In this document: piece after piece, positions 1 through 10,804 of the stretch
Position numbering within the stretch: the stretch's first letter is position 1
How the letters are laid out: each line of letters starts with the position of its first letter
NCBI GenBank assembly: GCA_034440615.1
Contig: JAOTOM010004286.1
Location: 1 to 64,000 of the forward strand
Origin: Ashinkailepas kermadecensis
Taxonomy: Eukaryota > Arthropoda > Thecostraca > Neolepadidae
Length of the DNA stretch: 64,000 nucleotides
Reading direction: 5' to 3'
The notes under the pieces: model-generated
The model's database searches: none
What the model saw: only the letters and a program-made list of their open reading frames with translations
Told to the model about the DNA's origin: nothing
Made by a program: the position numbers and the translations under genes

Positions 1-440
1 TCACGCTATACGGTGAAATTGGATTTGACGGCCGCCAACACGCGTGTTGAAAAGAGCAAAGCTGCCTGGAAGTTCATATTGATGTCGCGATAGTGTCTTC
101 AATATTGTCCGGAAAGTTTATATTGATGTCTCAATTGTGTTCTCCTTCCTCATTGCTTCGCCCTTAGAGACTATGGCGAAGTAATAAGGAGTCGAACTAG
201 AGAGAGAAACTACGGAGGAACTAAACATTTAACATGACTGTATGCAGGATGGGCAATGAGTGATTGTGGCAAAGATGATGACAGCGATGAAACAGGTCGA
301 GATTCTGATGGTGGGTTGGTTTTGAGATTCTCCAGAATCTCAAAACCAACTACTAACTAAACACTACTTCACCTTCAATCACATTTACAGGCGACCACAC
401 CCTGCTGGAATAAACGCGCGCGCTGCTGTGGCGCGCTCAC
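1..440 (-). other. Start of the intron after exchanger exon 7
   Basis: This stretch follows the GTGAGC donor of the exon at 441-612 on the minus strand. I see no exon here. The next exon, encoding the last membrane helices of the exchanger, must lie beyond the left edge. A short direct and inverted motif around 310-350 (CAGAATCTCAAAACCAAC and its near complement) could form a small hairpin. Otherwise nothing is recognisable. Confidence 0.6.
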
Positions 441-612
441 TTTCCCGGGTCGACCGTGAAGACGCTGTTGGTGAAGTAGTGGTAGAGCGTGGCCATGCTC
501 CAGGCGATGCCGATGCCCAGGAAGACGTTGACACCGTTGGAGCCGGTGACGTTGCCGATCGATGCGTCGGCGTACCGATCCTGTACGGCGGCCACCTTAC
601 TGGCAAACGTGT
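441..612 (-). CDS. Calx: Na+/Ca2+ exchanger, exon 7 (second half of alpha-2 repeat)
   Basis: This exon encodes the part of the NCX alpha-2 repeat that follows the GTSVP motif. Its first full codons read DTFASKVAAVQD, and it continues through ADASIGNVTGSN and VNVFLGIGIAWS, all hallmark NCX segments lining the cation-transport path. The acceptor is TTGCAG before ACACG and the donor is AAA followed by GTGAGC. It enters in phase 1, so the split codon GAC gives the conserved Asp after SVP, and it ends in phase 2 with two A's of a codon. In related exchangers that codon is Asn, before a membrane helix starting LAFSV. At least one more coding exon is therefore needed, off the left edge. Known for the family: electrogenic exchange of 3 Na+ for 1 Ca2+ at the plasma membrane. 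Confidence 0.93.
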
Positions 613-2079
613 CTGCAACCGGCAGTCGACGTTGGAGCACGGCACTACACGACATGACAGGTCACGCGGAATGCTGGCAAGGCACGGTAGTGAATGCACT
701 TTTGGAACGTTTCGGATGAACTTGAACAAGAGTCCTGTCCTATGAACGATGCATTAAGAAGTACGTCTTCAAAATGACTGTCGTCTTCCCGTTCTCTAAC
801 TGTGCGCTGGTTTCTACGACCCTGGGCAAGCACGTCTAAAGTGTAACTTGAATGTGTATTCAATCTGTAAAATAAGAAAGTGGCACAGGGTTCAAACTCC
901 AGTCACTGCCTCAATAGACTTCCGTTTATCGTTCCCATAAACAAGTATTGTTTATGGGTGTGAAACCCGACCGATTGGTTTCTGCCACAAATCAAGATCA
1001 CCCCCCCACAAAAAAAAAATACACGCAAAGTAAGAGAGGAAACTAATAGCGGCATACTACCTCGAGATTAAAAAGCGACTTCGCGACTGATTTATTATGA
1101 AATGAACATCACAATTATAAAAAGACATTATTTCACGTGTCTACGAGTGAGGCCGTGAGACTGGCTTGAGCGAGAAGAGAAGATAAGCATGAGCGACCAA
1201 GCCGTAGCGAGTGCGAGAGGTTTATGACTGTCATAGAACACACCTGGAGTCACTCTAAAAGCACGAACCTATACGTATAGTTGCATTGAATAACAGTTGC
1301 ATTAATCAACTTACGAGACCCTAGGATCCGATTTTCAACCCTTCCCCCTCGTTGCATAACCTTTATTTCGTTTTCGACTTTCGTCTTCCACCCTTCATGT
1401 AGCCATTTTTAACGGCACAGTACTCGAGACAAGGAATATGGGCACCGCGCAGACTTTTTCTGTTAATTCCTCTGGCATGCGATACGATGTGCTAGACATA
1501 CCACAGACCACTTATCCTCAATGCTAGAGTATAATTATTGTAAAATGCGAAATGTCCCAAATATCGCCGGGCGAACTGAATGAACGAGAAAGCCGCGACG
1601 AACACTTCCGAATCTGACGATACAGATCACACCTTATTTGTTCATGCTCAGTAAAAAAGGCGCCTTGTATAGGATTACTTTCAAATTACGTCTATATTTG
1701 CGGGGTATCAATTGCATTATCTCTAAACAAAATCCGTGTTTATACTCCCTTCAGCGACTTCACCAGGAGTAATCATAATGGTTGATTGAACCCATCCATT
1801 CCCCTTAGCAGTCAGTGTAAGTTTGTGCTTTCTCATTATATTTTTTCCGATTCCTCACAAGAACATGATCAATGTGGTACCTATAAATCCCTCACCTCTT
1901 CCTCCCACATATTAAAAATCCAGCCATCACACTGTCCCCACTCGATATCCAATAAGTTTGCCAATCCATTATCACGCACATGTGTGGTACGAGATCCTTC
2001 GATAATGGTGCGTCCTGAGAATTAGGCACACTGAAAAAGCAGTGGTTTGGGAACTGCATTGGGGGTAAAATGAATCACA
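613..2079 (-). other. Intron between exons 6 and 7, distal part
   Basis: I find no exon, RNA gene or convincing transposon here. It is AT-rich, with short A and C runs near 1000-1020. The open frames are short and match nothing I recognise. Confidence 0.5.
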
Positions 2080-2476
2080 TCCCGCCGATGGCTGGTACCA
2101 GCGTGCATGTGCTCCCGATATTCGGTACCGACATGCAGGTGATCCTAATAACAAATACTGACATGCACGTGTTTCCAATATCCGATATCGACATGCAGGC
2201 TCTCCTGATATCCGATACCAGCATGCAGGTGTTCCCGATACCCAATATCAACGTGTATTTGATTATAACACCCGGTACGAGCATGCAGGTGATCCTAATG
2301 CCCGGCACCGACAGGCAGGTGATCCACATGCCCGGTGCAGACATGCAGGTGCTTCCGATACCGTTCCCCGACATGCTGGCGATCACAATACCTGACACAG
2401 AGGTGCCCAGCGACACTATAGAGATAAGGCCCGGTGCTCCCGATACCGAGCGCCGACACGCAGGCGATCCAAATAC
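2080..2476 (-). repeat. 30-bp minisatellite starting at the exon 6 splice donor
   Basis: Diverged tandem copies of a roughly 30-bp unit with the recurring core CACCTGCATGTCGGTA (minus strand) run for nearly 400 bp, directly from the donor of exon 6. The first intronic bases, GTATTTGGATCGCCTGCGTG, are themselves a unit of the array. The frames open on both strands here follow from the period being divisible by three and are not genes. Confidence 0.85.
2397..2431 (-). repeat. Duplicate of the exon 6 tail and donor
   Basis: About 35 bp repeat the last coding bases of exon 6 with a few changes. They include the GLY-THR-SER-VAL codons (CTGGGCACCTCTGTG) followed by a donor-like TCAG|GTATTG. No acceptor precedes it, so it is read as a decoy donor within the intronic minisatellite and not as an exon. 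Confidence 0.75.
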
Positions 2477-2635
2477 CTGGCACAGAGGTGCCCAGCGCCA
2501 CTATCGAGATGGCCGTCACGGCGTCCTCAAGGCCGACCGTACAGCCGAAATGCGACGAGATGTCTCCGATGAAGGCGGTCAGCACACCCACCATGGTGAC
2601 GGAGGCGCAGAAACAAGCCCAGCCTCCCAGCCGAT
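2477..2635 (-). CDS. Calx: Na+/Ca2+ exchanger, exon 6 (first half of alpha-2 repeat)
   Basis: The exon encodes 53 codons that finish a membrane helix (GGWACFCASVTMVGVLTAF) and the first half of the alpha-2 repeat, with the motifs GDISSHFGCTVGL and VALGTSVP. The acceptor is GTCGTAG before ATCGG and the donor is CCAG followed by GTATTT. Both junctions are phase 1. The split codon at the 5' side, G plus AT, gives Asp after the IPPT of exon 5. At the 3' side it gives the Asp of SVPD in exon 7. These residues are part of the conserved ion-coordination region of NCX proteins. The exon ends exactly where a minisatellite begins. Confidence 0.93.
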
Positions 2636-2654
2636 CTACGACAGCGGCGGCCAG

Positions 2655-3060
2655 CAGTTAGCCGGGTGAGCTATGACGGCGGTGGGGAGCTGCCTGGGTG
2701 AGCTACAGTGGAGTAAGCAGCTACCCGGGTGAGCTACAACGGCGTAAGCAGCTAGCCGGGTGAGCTACAGCAGCGATGGGAGCTGCCTAGGTGAGCTACA
2801 GCGGAGTAAGCAGCTAGCTGAGCTACAGCGATGCGAGATACTGCTGTGTGCCGGAAACACCTAGGAGGTCAGCAGCTGGGGAAGCCACAGCGAGCGCCGA
2901 CTGTGTGCTGGACTGGTCAGGGTAGGCTCGGAGTGAACAGAGACAGCTCGGCCAACCCAGTGCTTCGGCAAGCCGACTGCCGCTGGACTGGTCAGGGTAG
3001 GCTCGGAGTGAATAGAGACAGCTCGGCCAACCCAGTGCTTCGGCAAGCCGACTGCCGCTG
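2655..3060. repeat. Short tandem repeats upstream of exon 6
   Basis: Two small arrays lie side by side. The first (about 2655-2830) repeats a segment centred on GGGTGAGCTACAGCGG with AAGCAGCTA. The second (about 2910-3060) has two nearly identical copies of a roughly 68-bp unit containing GACTGGTCAGGGTAGGCTCG. No coding signal is seen. Confidence 0.75.
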
Positions 3061-3119
3061 GGGCTGCGGTGCGGTTACTGTGGCTGTGCTCGGCCGATCA
3101 CAGCGAACTCGGCTGCTCC

Positions 3120-3480
3120 GCTACCGGTACGGTGGGCACACCGAGTCACCACGATACCGAGCCGTGGTGGAGCTATAGCTCCGGCTGGTGAGCCATACCA
3201 AGTCACCACAATACCGTGCCGTGGTGGAGCTATAGCTCCGGCTGGTGGGCCATACCGAGTCACCACAATACCGTGCCGTGGTGGAACTATAGCTCCGGCT
3301 GGTGGGCCATATAGAGCCACCACGATACCGTGCCGTGGTGGAGCTATAGCTCCGGCTGGTGGGCCATACCGAGTCACCACGATACCGTGCCGCGGTGGAG
3401 CTATAGCTCCGGCTGGTGGGCCATACCGAGCCACCACGGTACATACCGTGCCGTGGTGACCGTGTCGTGCCGTGGAGCCA
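3120..3480. repeat. 57-bp minisatellite
   Basis: About six copies of a 57-bp unit contain the palindrome GAGCTATAGCTC and the segment GGCCATACCGAGTCACCAC. Because 57 is divisible by three, long repetitive frames open on both strands. These are not genes. Confidence 0.85.
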
Positions 3481-3484
3481 CCGG

Positions 3485-3610
3485 AGTAGAGACTCGTATC
3501 TCGGTGGCGCTATACCTCCGGCCGGAGTAAGGACTCGTATGTCGGTGGCGCTATACCTCCGGCCGGAGTAAGGACTCGTACCTCAGTGGCGCTATAGCAC
3601 CGGCCGGAAA
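3485..3610. repeat. Short tandem repeat, about 43-45 bp, three copies
   Basis: Three copies of a unit containing CGGTGGCGCTATACCTCCGG directly follow the 57-bp array and share the GCTATA core with it. It may be a diverged derivative. Confidence 0.75.
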
Positions 3611-3859
3611 GACTAGTAAGAACGTCCCGAGTGCAACTGCAAATGGTGGTCTGAATTGAGAGAAATCGGTCTATTATTAAATGTCGATACCGCAATATAT
3701 TTCTGGGAAAAGGTAGGCTTTACTGGTAAGCTGAGAAGCAAACGCTCCGCTGGAGGCTGAGGAACAATCAGCATGTGGTAGGTAAAGCTACGGAACAGAC
3801 AGTTTATGGTGGAAAGATAGGAGCCAGCCGGTCCGTGATGGGATACGAGAGGCAGACAG

Positions 3860-3970
3860 CTTGTAGTGGTGAGCTGGGTGACAGTCAGTATGTAGCTGGG
3901 AGCTGGGTGACAGTCAGTATGTAGCTGGGAGCTGGGTGCCAGTCAGTATGTAGCTGGGAGCTGGAAGCAC
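3860..3970. repeat. 30-bp tandem repeat, about four copies
   Basis: Successive copies of GAGCTGGGTGACAGTCAGTA followed by TGTAGCTGG are seen, with slight variation in the last copies. Confidence 0.8.
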
Positions 3971-4539
3971 AGAGGGGGAAAGCGGACAGTCCCTTGCAAC
4001 AGAAAAAAGAAGACAGTGAGTAAACTACCTGCCAGTGGAAAACCAGAGGTGTTCCAGAGCCTGGAAGAAGCACTGGAACTACACCCTCATTGCAATGTAC
4101 TTCATTCATATATTGGTGGTGGCCGACCGGGCCTATTTGCACAACACTCGGGTGCCACGTCGGCTGTCGCTCGGTGGCTGAATGTCGTTAACACAATCGA
4201 TTCGCTGCTGCAAGCCGACCAGGTAACTGGATCGGTCGTCGGGCCGGGCGACGACAAGGTGCTACGAGAACTGATGGGCAGCTCCCGAGTCCGAGTTCCT
4301 GGGCGGGTGCCGATTGGACCCGAATCAATTGTAGAGTCGGCATGGAGCTGAGCTGAAGTTGGCTCGATCACTGCACGGTGAAGCGGAAAACTTGACGACG
4401 TACCCAATTATATCTCGCTACTGTGCATGTCTCGAGGTCCTTTGCATATCTGCACACATCTGTACAGACTATTCGACCACATTTGAGAGAGCTCCACAGA
4501 ACTAAGCATTACTACTGGTTCCAGGATTCGGCACTCAGC

Positions 4540-4812
4540 CGGCTTGTTTCCATCCGACATGTCCCAGAGGATCATCGTGAATGGGAAGACATCTGGCTGG
4601 AAACCTGCCGCTGCCTACGGCATTTCAAAAGGGTTCCTTCTTTCTGCACGTCTCTTTTCAATATTTGTTAATGGCTTGCTGCAGATATGCGGTGCGGTTG
4701 CTGCTTCTAAGCCGATGCCGTCGAAGCCCATTGCAGAGCTACATCGACGATCGTTGCTGCATGATTCTGTGGGATCCCGATCGTCTGGCGAACTGGTCCA
4801 CCGGGTAGGCCT
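4540..4812 (+). pseudogene. LINE reverse-transcriptase fragment
   Basis: Conceptual translation gives a degraded reverse-transcriptase core: SQRIIVNGKTSGWKP, then a worn version of the usual PQGS-LGPLLF block (ISKGFLLSARLFSIFVNGLL). After a frameshift it gives SYIDDRCCMIL, which fits the catalytic YxDD box. The block order and spacing match non-LTR retrotransposons. The fragment is only about 270 bp, has at least one frameshift, and lies in an exchanger intron. It is a dead remnant whose clade cannot be assigned. Confidence 0.7.
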
Positions 4813-5389
4813 GGGCACTTGCAACGTAATTATATACAAGGCGATCATATGATGAGCCTCAAACACATGTTAGGCGAAAGATCGCACAAGATGAATAATG
4901 TTCACTTGGGAACGGAAAATATAAGTCGCGATTCGGGCGCTATCTTGCACACACCGCTTGCACAATTTTGTTTCACGTTTCGAACATCGTGAGCAGAGCA
5001 GACAATTTGTCGTGTGTGTTCATGAGATGTTTTCAAACCAGACGTTTCAACTCTAAATATAAAGCAAATTCAACTGTAGCGAGCTAATGGTTGTATCTTT
5101 TGCCAATAATCGGTAAATACGTGTATGTGGTGCGTCAGTGAGATTTGTCCGGGTCCCAGCGCCCTCACAGTGAGGGTCCCAGCGCCCTCACACACCACGC
5201 GGGTCGACTGAGGGTAGTGCTAGCTTATAATTTGGCCCTTTCCCGCACATATTCTGACTCCACTCTGCCTTGGTCATGCGATACGCACACAGTGCCAACA
5301 TATCATCGTTAGCCGCGAGGCGCACGCAGGGTGATCTACTCTTCAGATGTATGCCGACATGACTCAAATGGGCAGCCCTGTTTTTGTTG

Positions 5390-7010
5390 TTGTTGGCATG
5401 TTTTAGTTTACATGGCATGAAGTCAAAAAGCAGGAAGCCTGTAGGCCCTTTAGATTTTAACGGAAATTTGTCATCAGGCGAAGGTGGCGTTGCGAATTAT
5501 TTATGCACACGATTTTCATCAGTGTTTGCTCATGAGGGAGACTTCACTCCTGACCATGTGGATCCAGCCATTAACCCCCGAGTTGGTCATAACCCCCAGT
5601 TATTAACGCCCGAGTTGATCATAACAGAGGAGATAATACCTAAGTATATAAAAATAATTAAGGTAATTCAGGCTGCGGGACTCGTTGGTAAATTTGCGAG
5701 GAGCTTACGAGAAACTGAAAACGAAATTGCTGCACAACTCCAAATGTTGTTCATTAGGTGTACTACTTTCTCGGAGCTTCCAAACGACTGGAAGAAAGCC
5801 CGTATCGTACCAATCATAAAAAGCTTGCCTTGGCAATGGTAGCAATTATAAGCTAGCAGCTTGACAGTTAGAAGCGAAAGCTTGACAGTTTTCGCATGCA
5901 GGGTCCTAGAAAATAAATGTATAAAAGCACACATTGAAACATACATTGATGTAAATAGACTAATCAAATATAGCCACCATGGTCTCAGAATGGCCAGGTG
6001 ATGTCGACAAATTTACTCGAATTTGTTCAGGTGTATGAATTGTTAGATAATTATCGACCAACGGATGTTATTTAATTATATTTTAGCAAGGCATTCAACT
6101 CTGTTCCCCATCAGAGACATATTTTCCAGCTGGTGTTGCATGGCATAGACGGATTAATATTACGAGGGATTACAAATTGGCTTCAAGATAACAGGAAAAT
6201 GGCATATGTAGGGGACTCTAGCTCAGAGTTAATGTTATTAGTGGTTTGCCCCGGAGATCATTATTGGGACCGCTATTGTTTATTATCTTCGTTAATACAA
6301 TTGGACAGAAATTATCCACTAAAGTATTAAAGTTCGATGACGATATAAAGCTGGTCCGGGTAGTAGACAAAGACAAGGATAGGGGAGAACTACAAAACGA
6401 GTTAAACAATCGAACCTGTAATAGTGTGTGTAGCCAAATAGGATAGGGTGCTGGATACGAAACGGGGGTCGACATTAGATATAAAAAAATAAACGAACTG
6501 CCTAGTGCACCGGTCTAATAGACGGAAGATTAAATTAAATTGTGATCAATGTGACTGCATTAATTTTGGAGCTAACAACAACGAAGAACAATACGTGATG
6601 CGTGGGGTGGCATTAGCAGTCACTGGGAAAAAAAAAACTAGGTGTAATGATTACTAATGGCTTGAAATACAGTCCGTAGTGCCAGGAAGCTAGAAAAAGG
6701 CTCCTGGAATCCTAGGTACGATAACTTGGGATGCTATAATAAGAATACGGATGTCATTAGAAGGCCAAGCAACTATTTTGTTCCGCCACGTCTAGAATAT
6801 TGCAAACAAGAAATAGTTTCACAGTTTGAGCGAGATATCTGGTCAACTGAGCGGGTTCGGAGGAGAGAGTGAATAATGTTTCGGGGGACGAGGGGATTGG
6901 ATCATCAGGATGGACTGAGGTCATTGAAATGGTTCTCATTAGAACACAAAAGATTGAGGAACGATCTTATGCAAGTATTCAAAACAATGCATTGATGGAA
7001 TTGGTGAAGT
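5390..7010 (+). pseudogene. Degenerate CR1/Jockey-like LINE reverse transcriptase
   Basis: Pieces of a non-LTR reverse transcriptase appear in order with several stops and frameshifts. Around 5410-5830 there is FSSVFAHEGDFTP and later LPNDWKKARIVPI. Around 6085-6180 a worn SKAFNSVPHQR block and GITNWLQDNRKM appear. Around 6245-6350 there is RRSLLGPLLFIIFVNTIG and then KFDDDIKL, where the usual FADD catalytic box reads FDDD. The C-terminal region around 6660-6990 still shows an LE-RR-like tail. It is a non-functional insertion on the strand opposite the exchanger gene. Confidence 0.8.
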
Positions 7011-7783
7011 AGGTACTCGCCACTAGTTAGAACCATATTTATCTGACCGATAATTTTTTGATTGTAAGCTCATGTAATCATAATGTTGACCACCGCTGTT
7101 GTGCTGTTCTCTTGTGTGATGTTCGTGTAAGTACTGTCGAGTGTTTCCTTCATCAGTAGCTGAATACTGAGCCGATGAGCGTTCTTGAGCGGAGTTGTGC
7201 GGTTTTGTTTTGTCTTCTGCGACCTGAATGATGGGCGCTGGCGGCTCTAGTCGTAGAAATATATTCTGATTCTGATTGTGATATCATCCCGTAATTCGGA
7301 TTAACCAGTTTCCCTCTGAACTGAGGCCATACAATTAATCATTGGATTAAATGTTTTAGGTAGGTTAGTGCAGTTTGTTTACAGATTTGACTAACAGGAA
7401 AGCTCCGTGAACTAGACGCGTCCGATGTTTCTAAAACATGTGTAATGGCATGCTAGAAATACGATGTACAAACATATCAAACACGATGCTGCTACATGAG
7501 TGTTATGCAAATAGGATCGGTAGGATGCTGCGAATAAATTAATGGAGTACATTGCAATGAGAGTCCCATGCATGTCCCCGACTCCTCTGATTTTGTTTTG
7601 GTATTTCTATTGTTATTCACTATATTATTACCATTGCCATTTTTCAAATTTACACTGCTGACCATTGCACAGCACGGAACCTGGGCGTGACATGGGGTCA
7701 CACAGCACTGATATGGCTTTCGAATGTATTAGATACGCACTTCAATTCCATAGAAAACCTAGCCATCAAACGCTGCATAAGGA
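7011..7783. other. Intron sequence without recognised features
   Basis: AT-rich intron sequence between the LINE remnant and the 49-bp array. I see no exon, RNA gene or repeat here. Confidence 0.5.
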
Positions 7784-8077
7784 ACAATTACATGGGATCG
7801 CGCTCCGTGATGCGAACCTGTCGGCGGGATAAACAATTACATGGGATCGCGCTCCGTGATGCGAACCTGTCGGCGGGATAAACAATTACATGGGATCGCG
7901 CTCCGTGATGCGAACCTGTCGGCGGGATAAACAATTACATGGGATCGCGCTCCGTGATGCGAACCTGTCGGCGGGATAAACAATTACATGGGATCGCGCT
8001 CCGTGATGCGAACCTGTCGGCGGGATAAACAATTACATGGGATCGCGCTCCGTGATGCGAACCTGTCGGCGGGATAA
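7784..8077 (-). repeat. 49-bp minisatellite carrying the exon 5 tail and splice donor
   Basis: Six essentially identical 49-bp copies begin at 7784, 7833, 7882, 7931, 7980 and 8029. On the minus strand each unit contains the last 17 nt of exon 5 (GTTTATCCCGCCGACAG) followed by the donor GTTCGC. The last copy on the plus strand overlaps the real end of exon 5. Splicing at the donor next to the exon body gives the phase needed by exon 6. Donors 49 or 98 nt further shift the frame, and a stop codon is met before the donor at +147. Confidence 0.95.
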
Positions 8078-8197
8078 ACGCGAACAAAACCTTCCAGAAG
8101 ACCGTGATGAAGTGCATGAGGTAGTCGGCACAGCTGGGATGCTTCTCGTCTTCACTTGCTTCATCGTCCCCTTCTCCGTCGTCATCGTCGCCATTCG
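8063..8197 (-). CDS. Calx: Na+/Ca2+ exchanger, exon 5 (acidic linker and membrane helix)
   Basis: The exon encodes a strongly acidic cytoplasmic stretch (NGDDDDGEGDDEASEDEK) followed by SCADYLMHFITVFWKVLFAF and IPPT, the entry into the second membrane block of NCX proteins. The acceptor is GATTCACAG before CGAATGG and the donor is CCGACAG followed by GTTCGC. Both junctions are phase 1 and fit exons 4 and 6 exactly. The helix sequence is highly typical of the family, while the acidic linker is usually variable. The exon is squeezed between a minisatellite that contains its own tail and a hAT-like insertion whose target site begins about 78 nt upstream of the acceptor. Confidence 0.93.
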
Positions 8198-8274
8198 CTG
8201 TGAATCAGGTCCAGTAACTGAGCTGAAGCAAATGTGTCCAATCATCAGTGTAACATTGTTCATGTTTTACTTCT

Positions 8275-8282
8275 GTTATGTG
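8275..8282. repeat. Target-site duplication, left copy (GTTATGTG)
   Basis: The 8-bp sequence GTTATGTG lies immediately before the left terminus CAGTGGCGTCGCCACG, and is repeated exactly after the right terminus at 15770-15777. Confidence 0.85.
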
Positions 8283-9009
8283 CAGTGGCGTCGCCACGAA
8301 ATTCTTCCAGGGGGGGGGGGGGGGCAAGGTCGAAAGGGGGCCTCCTGTTACCCGAAAGGGGGCCTCCATTGTGTTAGGGTCTCATATTGTTTTTAGGCTC
8401 TTATACTATGGTTCGAGGATGGGGAACATGATTTCATATTGGTTTTTTGTTTGTTCTTGGCATGGTGCATCATTTATTCAAAACGCAATAGCACTAATCA
8501 TTTTGGCTGAAAACTGGGCCATACCAGGGTATAAATAAGTAATATTTGGATAAATGCATAAGTGCCAAAACAAACCATCGTCTCAATGCTTTCTCGAATC
8601 TTCCCGCTGGCCTCTAGATTGCAGCGAGCTGGCGGGGCGGGTGCTAAGCATATCTTACAGATATCTGCCATTGATCAACCCACTTTTAAGTCCTCCATAG
8701 TCTAACTGAATATAGCGTAAAGGTGACAACGAGAAGTGGATTCATTGTTTTTCATCTTAGTTTGTTTATTTATATACTGTTGGTGCTGGCTGCAAGGCAA
8801 CTGTCACACGAGCTAAAATATATCCTCAGCGAATAAATTCACGGCAAGAACAAACATTGGACACCAATGCATGAATGACAATGCAACAATGCAACAATGT
8901 CAGTACATACATAATCCAAGCCTTCACATTCCACGCCGTCACGCCCATCGTTTTCGCTGTGCTGTGCCATTTTGTAAATGACGTTGAGAAGGTATGGAAG
9001 CTGGGAAGC

Positions 9010-9250
9010 TCTAATCATGCAGGCTGTTAGTTAGTTAGTTAGTTATTGTGGTTTAGGGGCGCATCGCATGCCGGCTGTAATAACAGAAAAGAAGTTTGTT
9101 GGAAGAAAATGCATTTAAAAACATCATTCATCCCATTTCATATGGGGCATGGATGTTGTATTGCATGCTTATGAGGGGTAATTTGTCCCCTCAATGTTGG
9201 CTTTTCCCCATGGGCGTATGTTACGGAAAATTATTGAGGGACCAGTGGAG
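9010..9250. repeat. Dispersed repeat fragment, copy 1
   Basis: It shares several blocks in a similar setting with 28780-29040: GGCGCATCG preceded by a TTAGTTAG or TTGGTTGG run, and GTCCCCTCAATG followed by TGGCTTT. The order of the blocks differs between copies. The family is unknown. Confidence 0.45.
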
Positions 9251-9564
9251 TACCTATATTTGCGTCAAGCAGGAGGGGGCAAACGGATTTGCAGGAGGGG
9301 GGGGGGGGGCACCTACGCCCATTAAAAAGTCCTTGGATTTCGACTGCTATTTTGTCAAAGGGTACATTTCGAAATAATATAATTAGTCATCAACTAAATT
9401 GTCCTGTGGAGGGGCCTAATCTACCACTATGGTTTCTGATTGGTCGGATTTCAACCCTAACTCCACCACTCAGTTCTAAGGTTTTCTTTTGGTATCCCTT
9501 GATAAGTTACCTCACACTGCTGAAATTACACCTATACAACAAACCCGGATCGGTATCCCAAAAA

Positions 9565-10310
9565 ATAAAGCTGGAGCCCTCCAAAAAAGGAGAGATTCCA
9601 GCAAATAAATGTCAGGGTCAGGAAAATGGCTCTGTTGCACCGAACATTTTTTTCAAGATGCCTTCAAAAATTGCGTATGACTTCGAAAAGCATACCGGAT
9701 CTCGAAAAATCGAGGTGGGATACATGGCGTCAGAGGTTCGAAAAATCAGGCCGGGATTCGGACTTCTAATAAAAAAACAGAAAAGATCCACAAAAATCGC
9801 GTTGAGCCCAGAAAGCTGGCGTTGGGTCTCCGGAACCACGTGCCTGGGCGCGATAAGTCGCGCTGGGACCCAGAAAAAATCGCACCGAAGCCCCAAAATC
9901 ATACTGGGGCCCCACAAATGTGTGTCAGAAGCCCCAAATATACACAGCGTGACCCTAAGAGTACAACGTTGCCAGAAAGTACAACTAACCCTCCAAAGCG
10001 CACAAAAGTCTCCCAAAAAGCGATAGGGCCTTAAAACATGCGTTGCTGCCCTAAATAAACATACCGGGAGCTCTAAGAAAAATACACTGCAAGCTCGCAA
10101 GGCGCACAGGGGCCATGAGAACGCACAAGGGCCTGGAAAAGAGGCTGAGGCCACGAAAGGCAACATGGTTCCAAAACGTACAAAACGACCGGGAGCCAAA
10201 TAAACACATCGGGATCTTCGAAAACGCCCCGACACGTAAAAAATACTCGGTGCACAAAAAAAAAACGCAACAAAGCCCTAAAACGAGCAGGGTTTAGAAG
10301 ATGTATTAGG
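9565..10310 (+). repeat. Left arm of a large inverted repeat
   Basis: This arm is the diverged reverse complement of about 10805-11535. Shared landmarks include AGCTGGAGCCCTCCAAAA, AAAATGGCTCTG near CACCGAACAT, GGGGCCCCACAA, and the CCCTAAAACGAGCAGGG end. The arm itself is built of diverged repeats of about 30 bp containing GCCCCAAA. Its open frame is a by-product. Confidence 0.8.
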
Positions 10311-10804
10311 CCCATAACTTCAAAGTAAAATGTATTACCCACCACTTTAAAATACAAAATTTTACAATTTCAGGCATTGCAGTTCATAGCACCCGGTCGC
10401 CACGACGGCAACGTCAGTGCACGTGCACACCCATTTTCCGTATTCGGTGCATTCGCCACACTTCGTGCGATGCTATGGTTTCTGCTAGGCCTTCTGCGTT
10501 TTGCTAATTGCTGCCACATGATAGACTTGCACCATATTTGGCGTCATGGAATGATTCGCATGGGCGTTCGCTTCGAAAAGTCGATTGATTAAATTCGATC
10601 ATTAGTTTCCTACTTCCCACATTTTCTGGTAGCTATGAAATGCGGTTTCCGCTGAGTTTTGATGCACTTCATATCTTTGCTGCTGTCCTCCCAGATTGGA
10701 TACCGAACCGAGGCCAAGCCTCGGCGTTTTTTTTTACCCGTTGCGTCTTTCTTGTCTATGATTGTGTATTATGGCTCCAATCCATTTTTGTTAGGGGCCT
10801 AAAG
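10311..10804. other. Spacer of the inverted repeat
   Basis: About 490 bp of single-copy-looking sequence separate the two arms. It contains a short perfect hairpin, CCGAGGCCAAGCCTCGG, near 10710. No coding motif is recognised. Confidence 0.6.
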
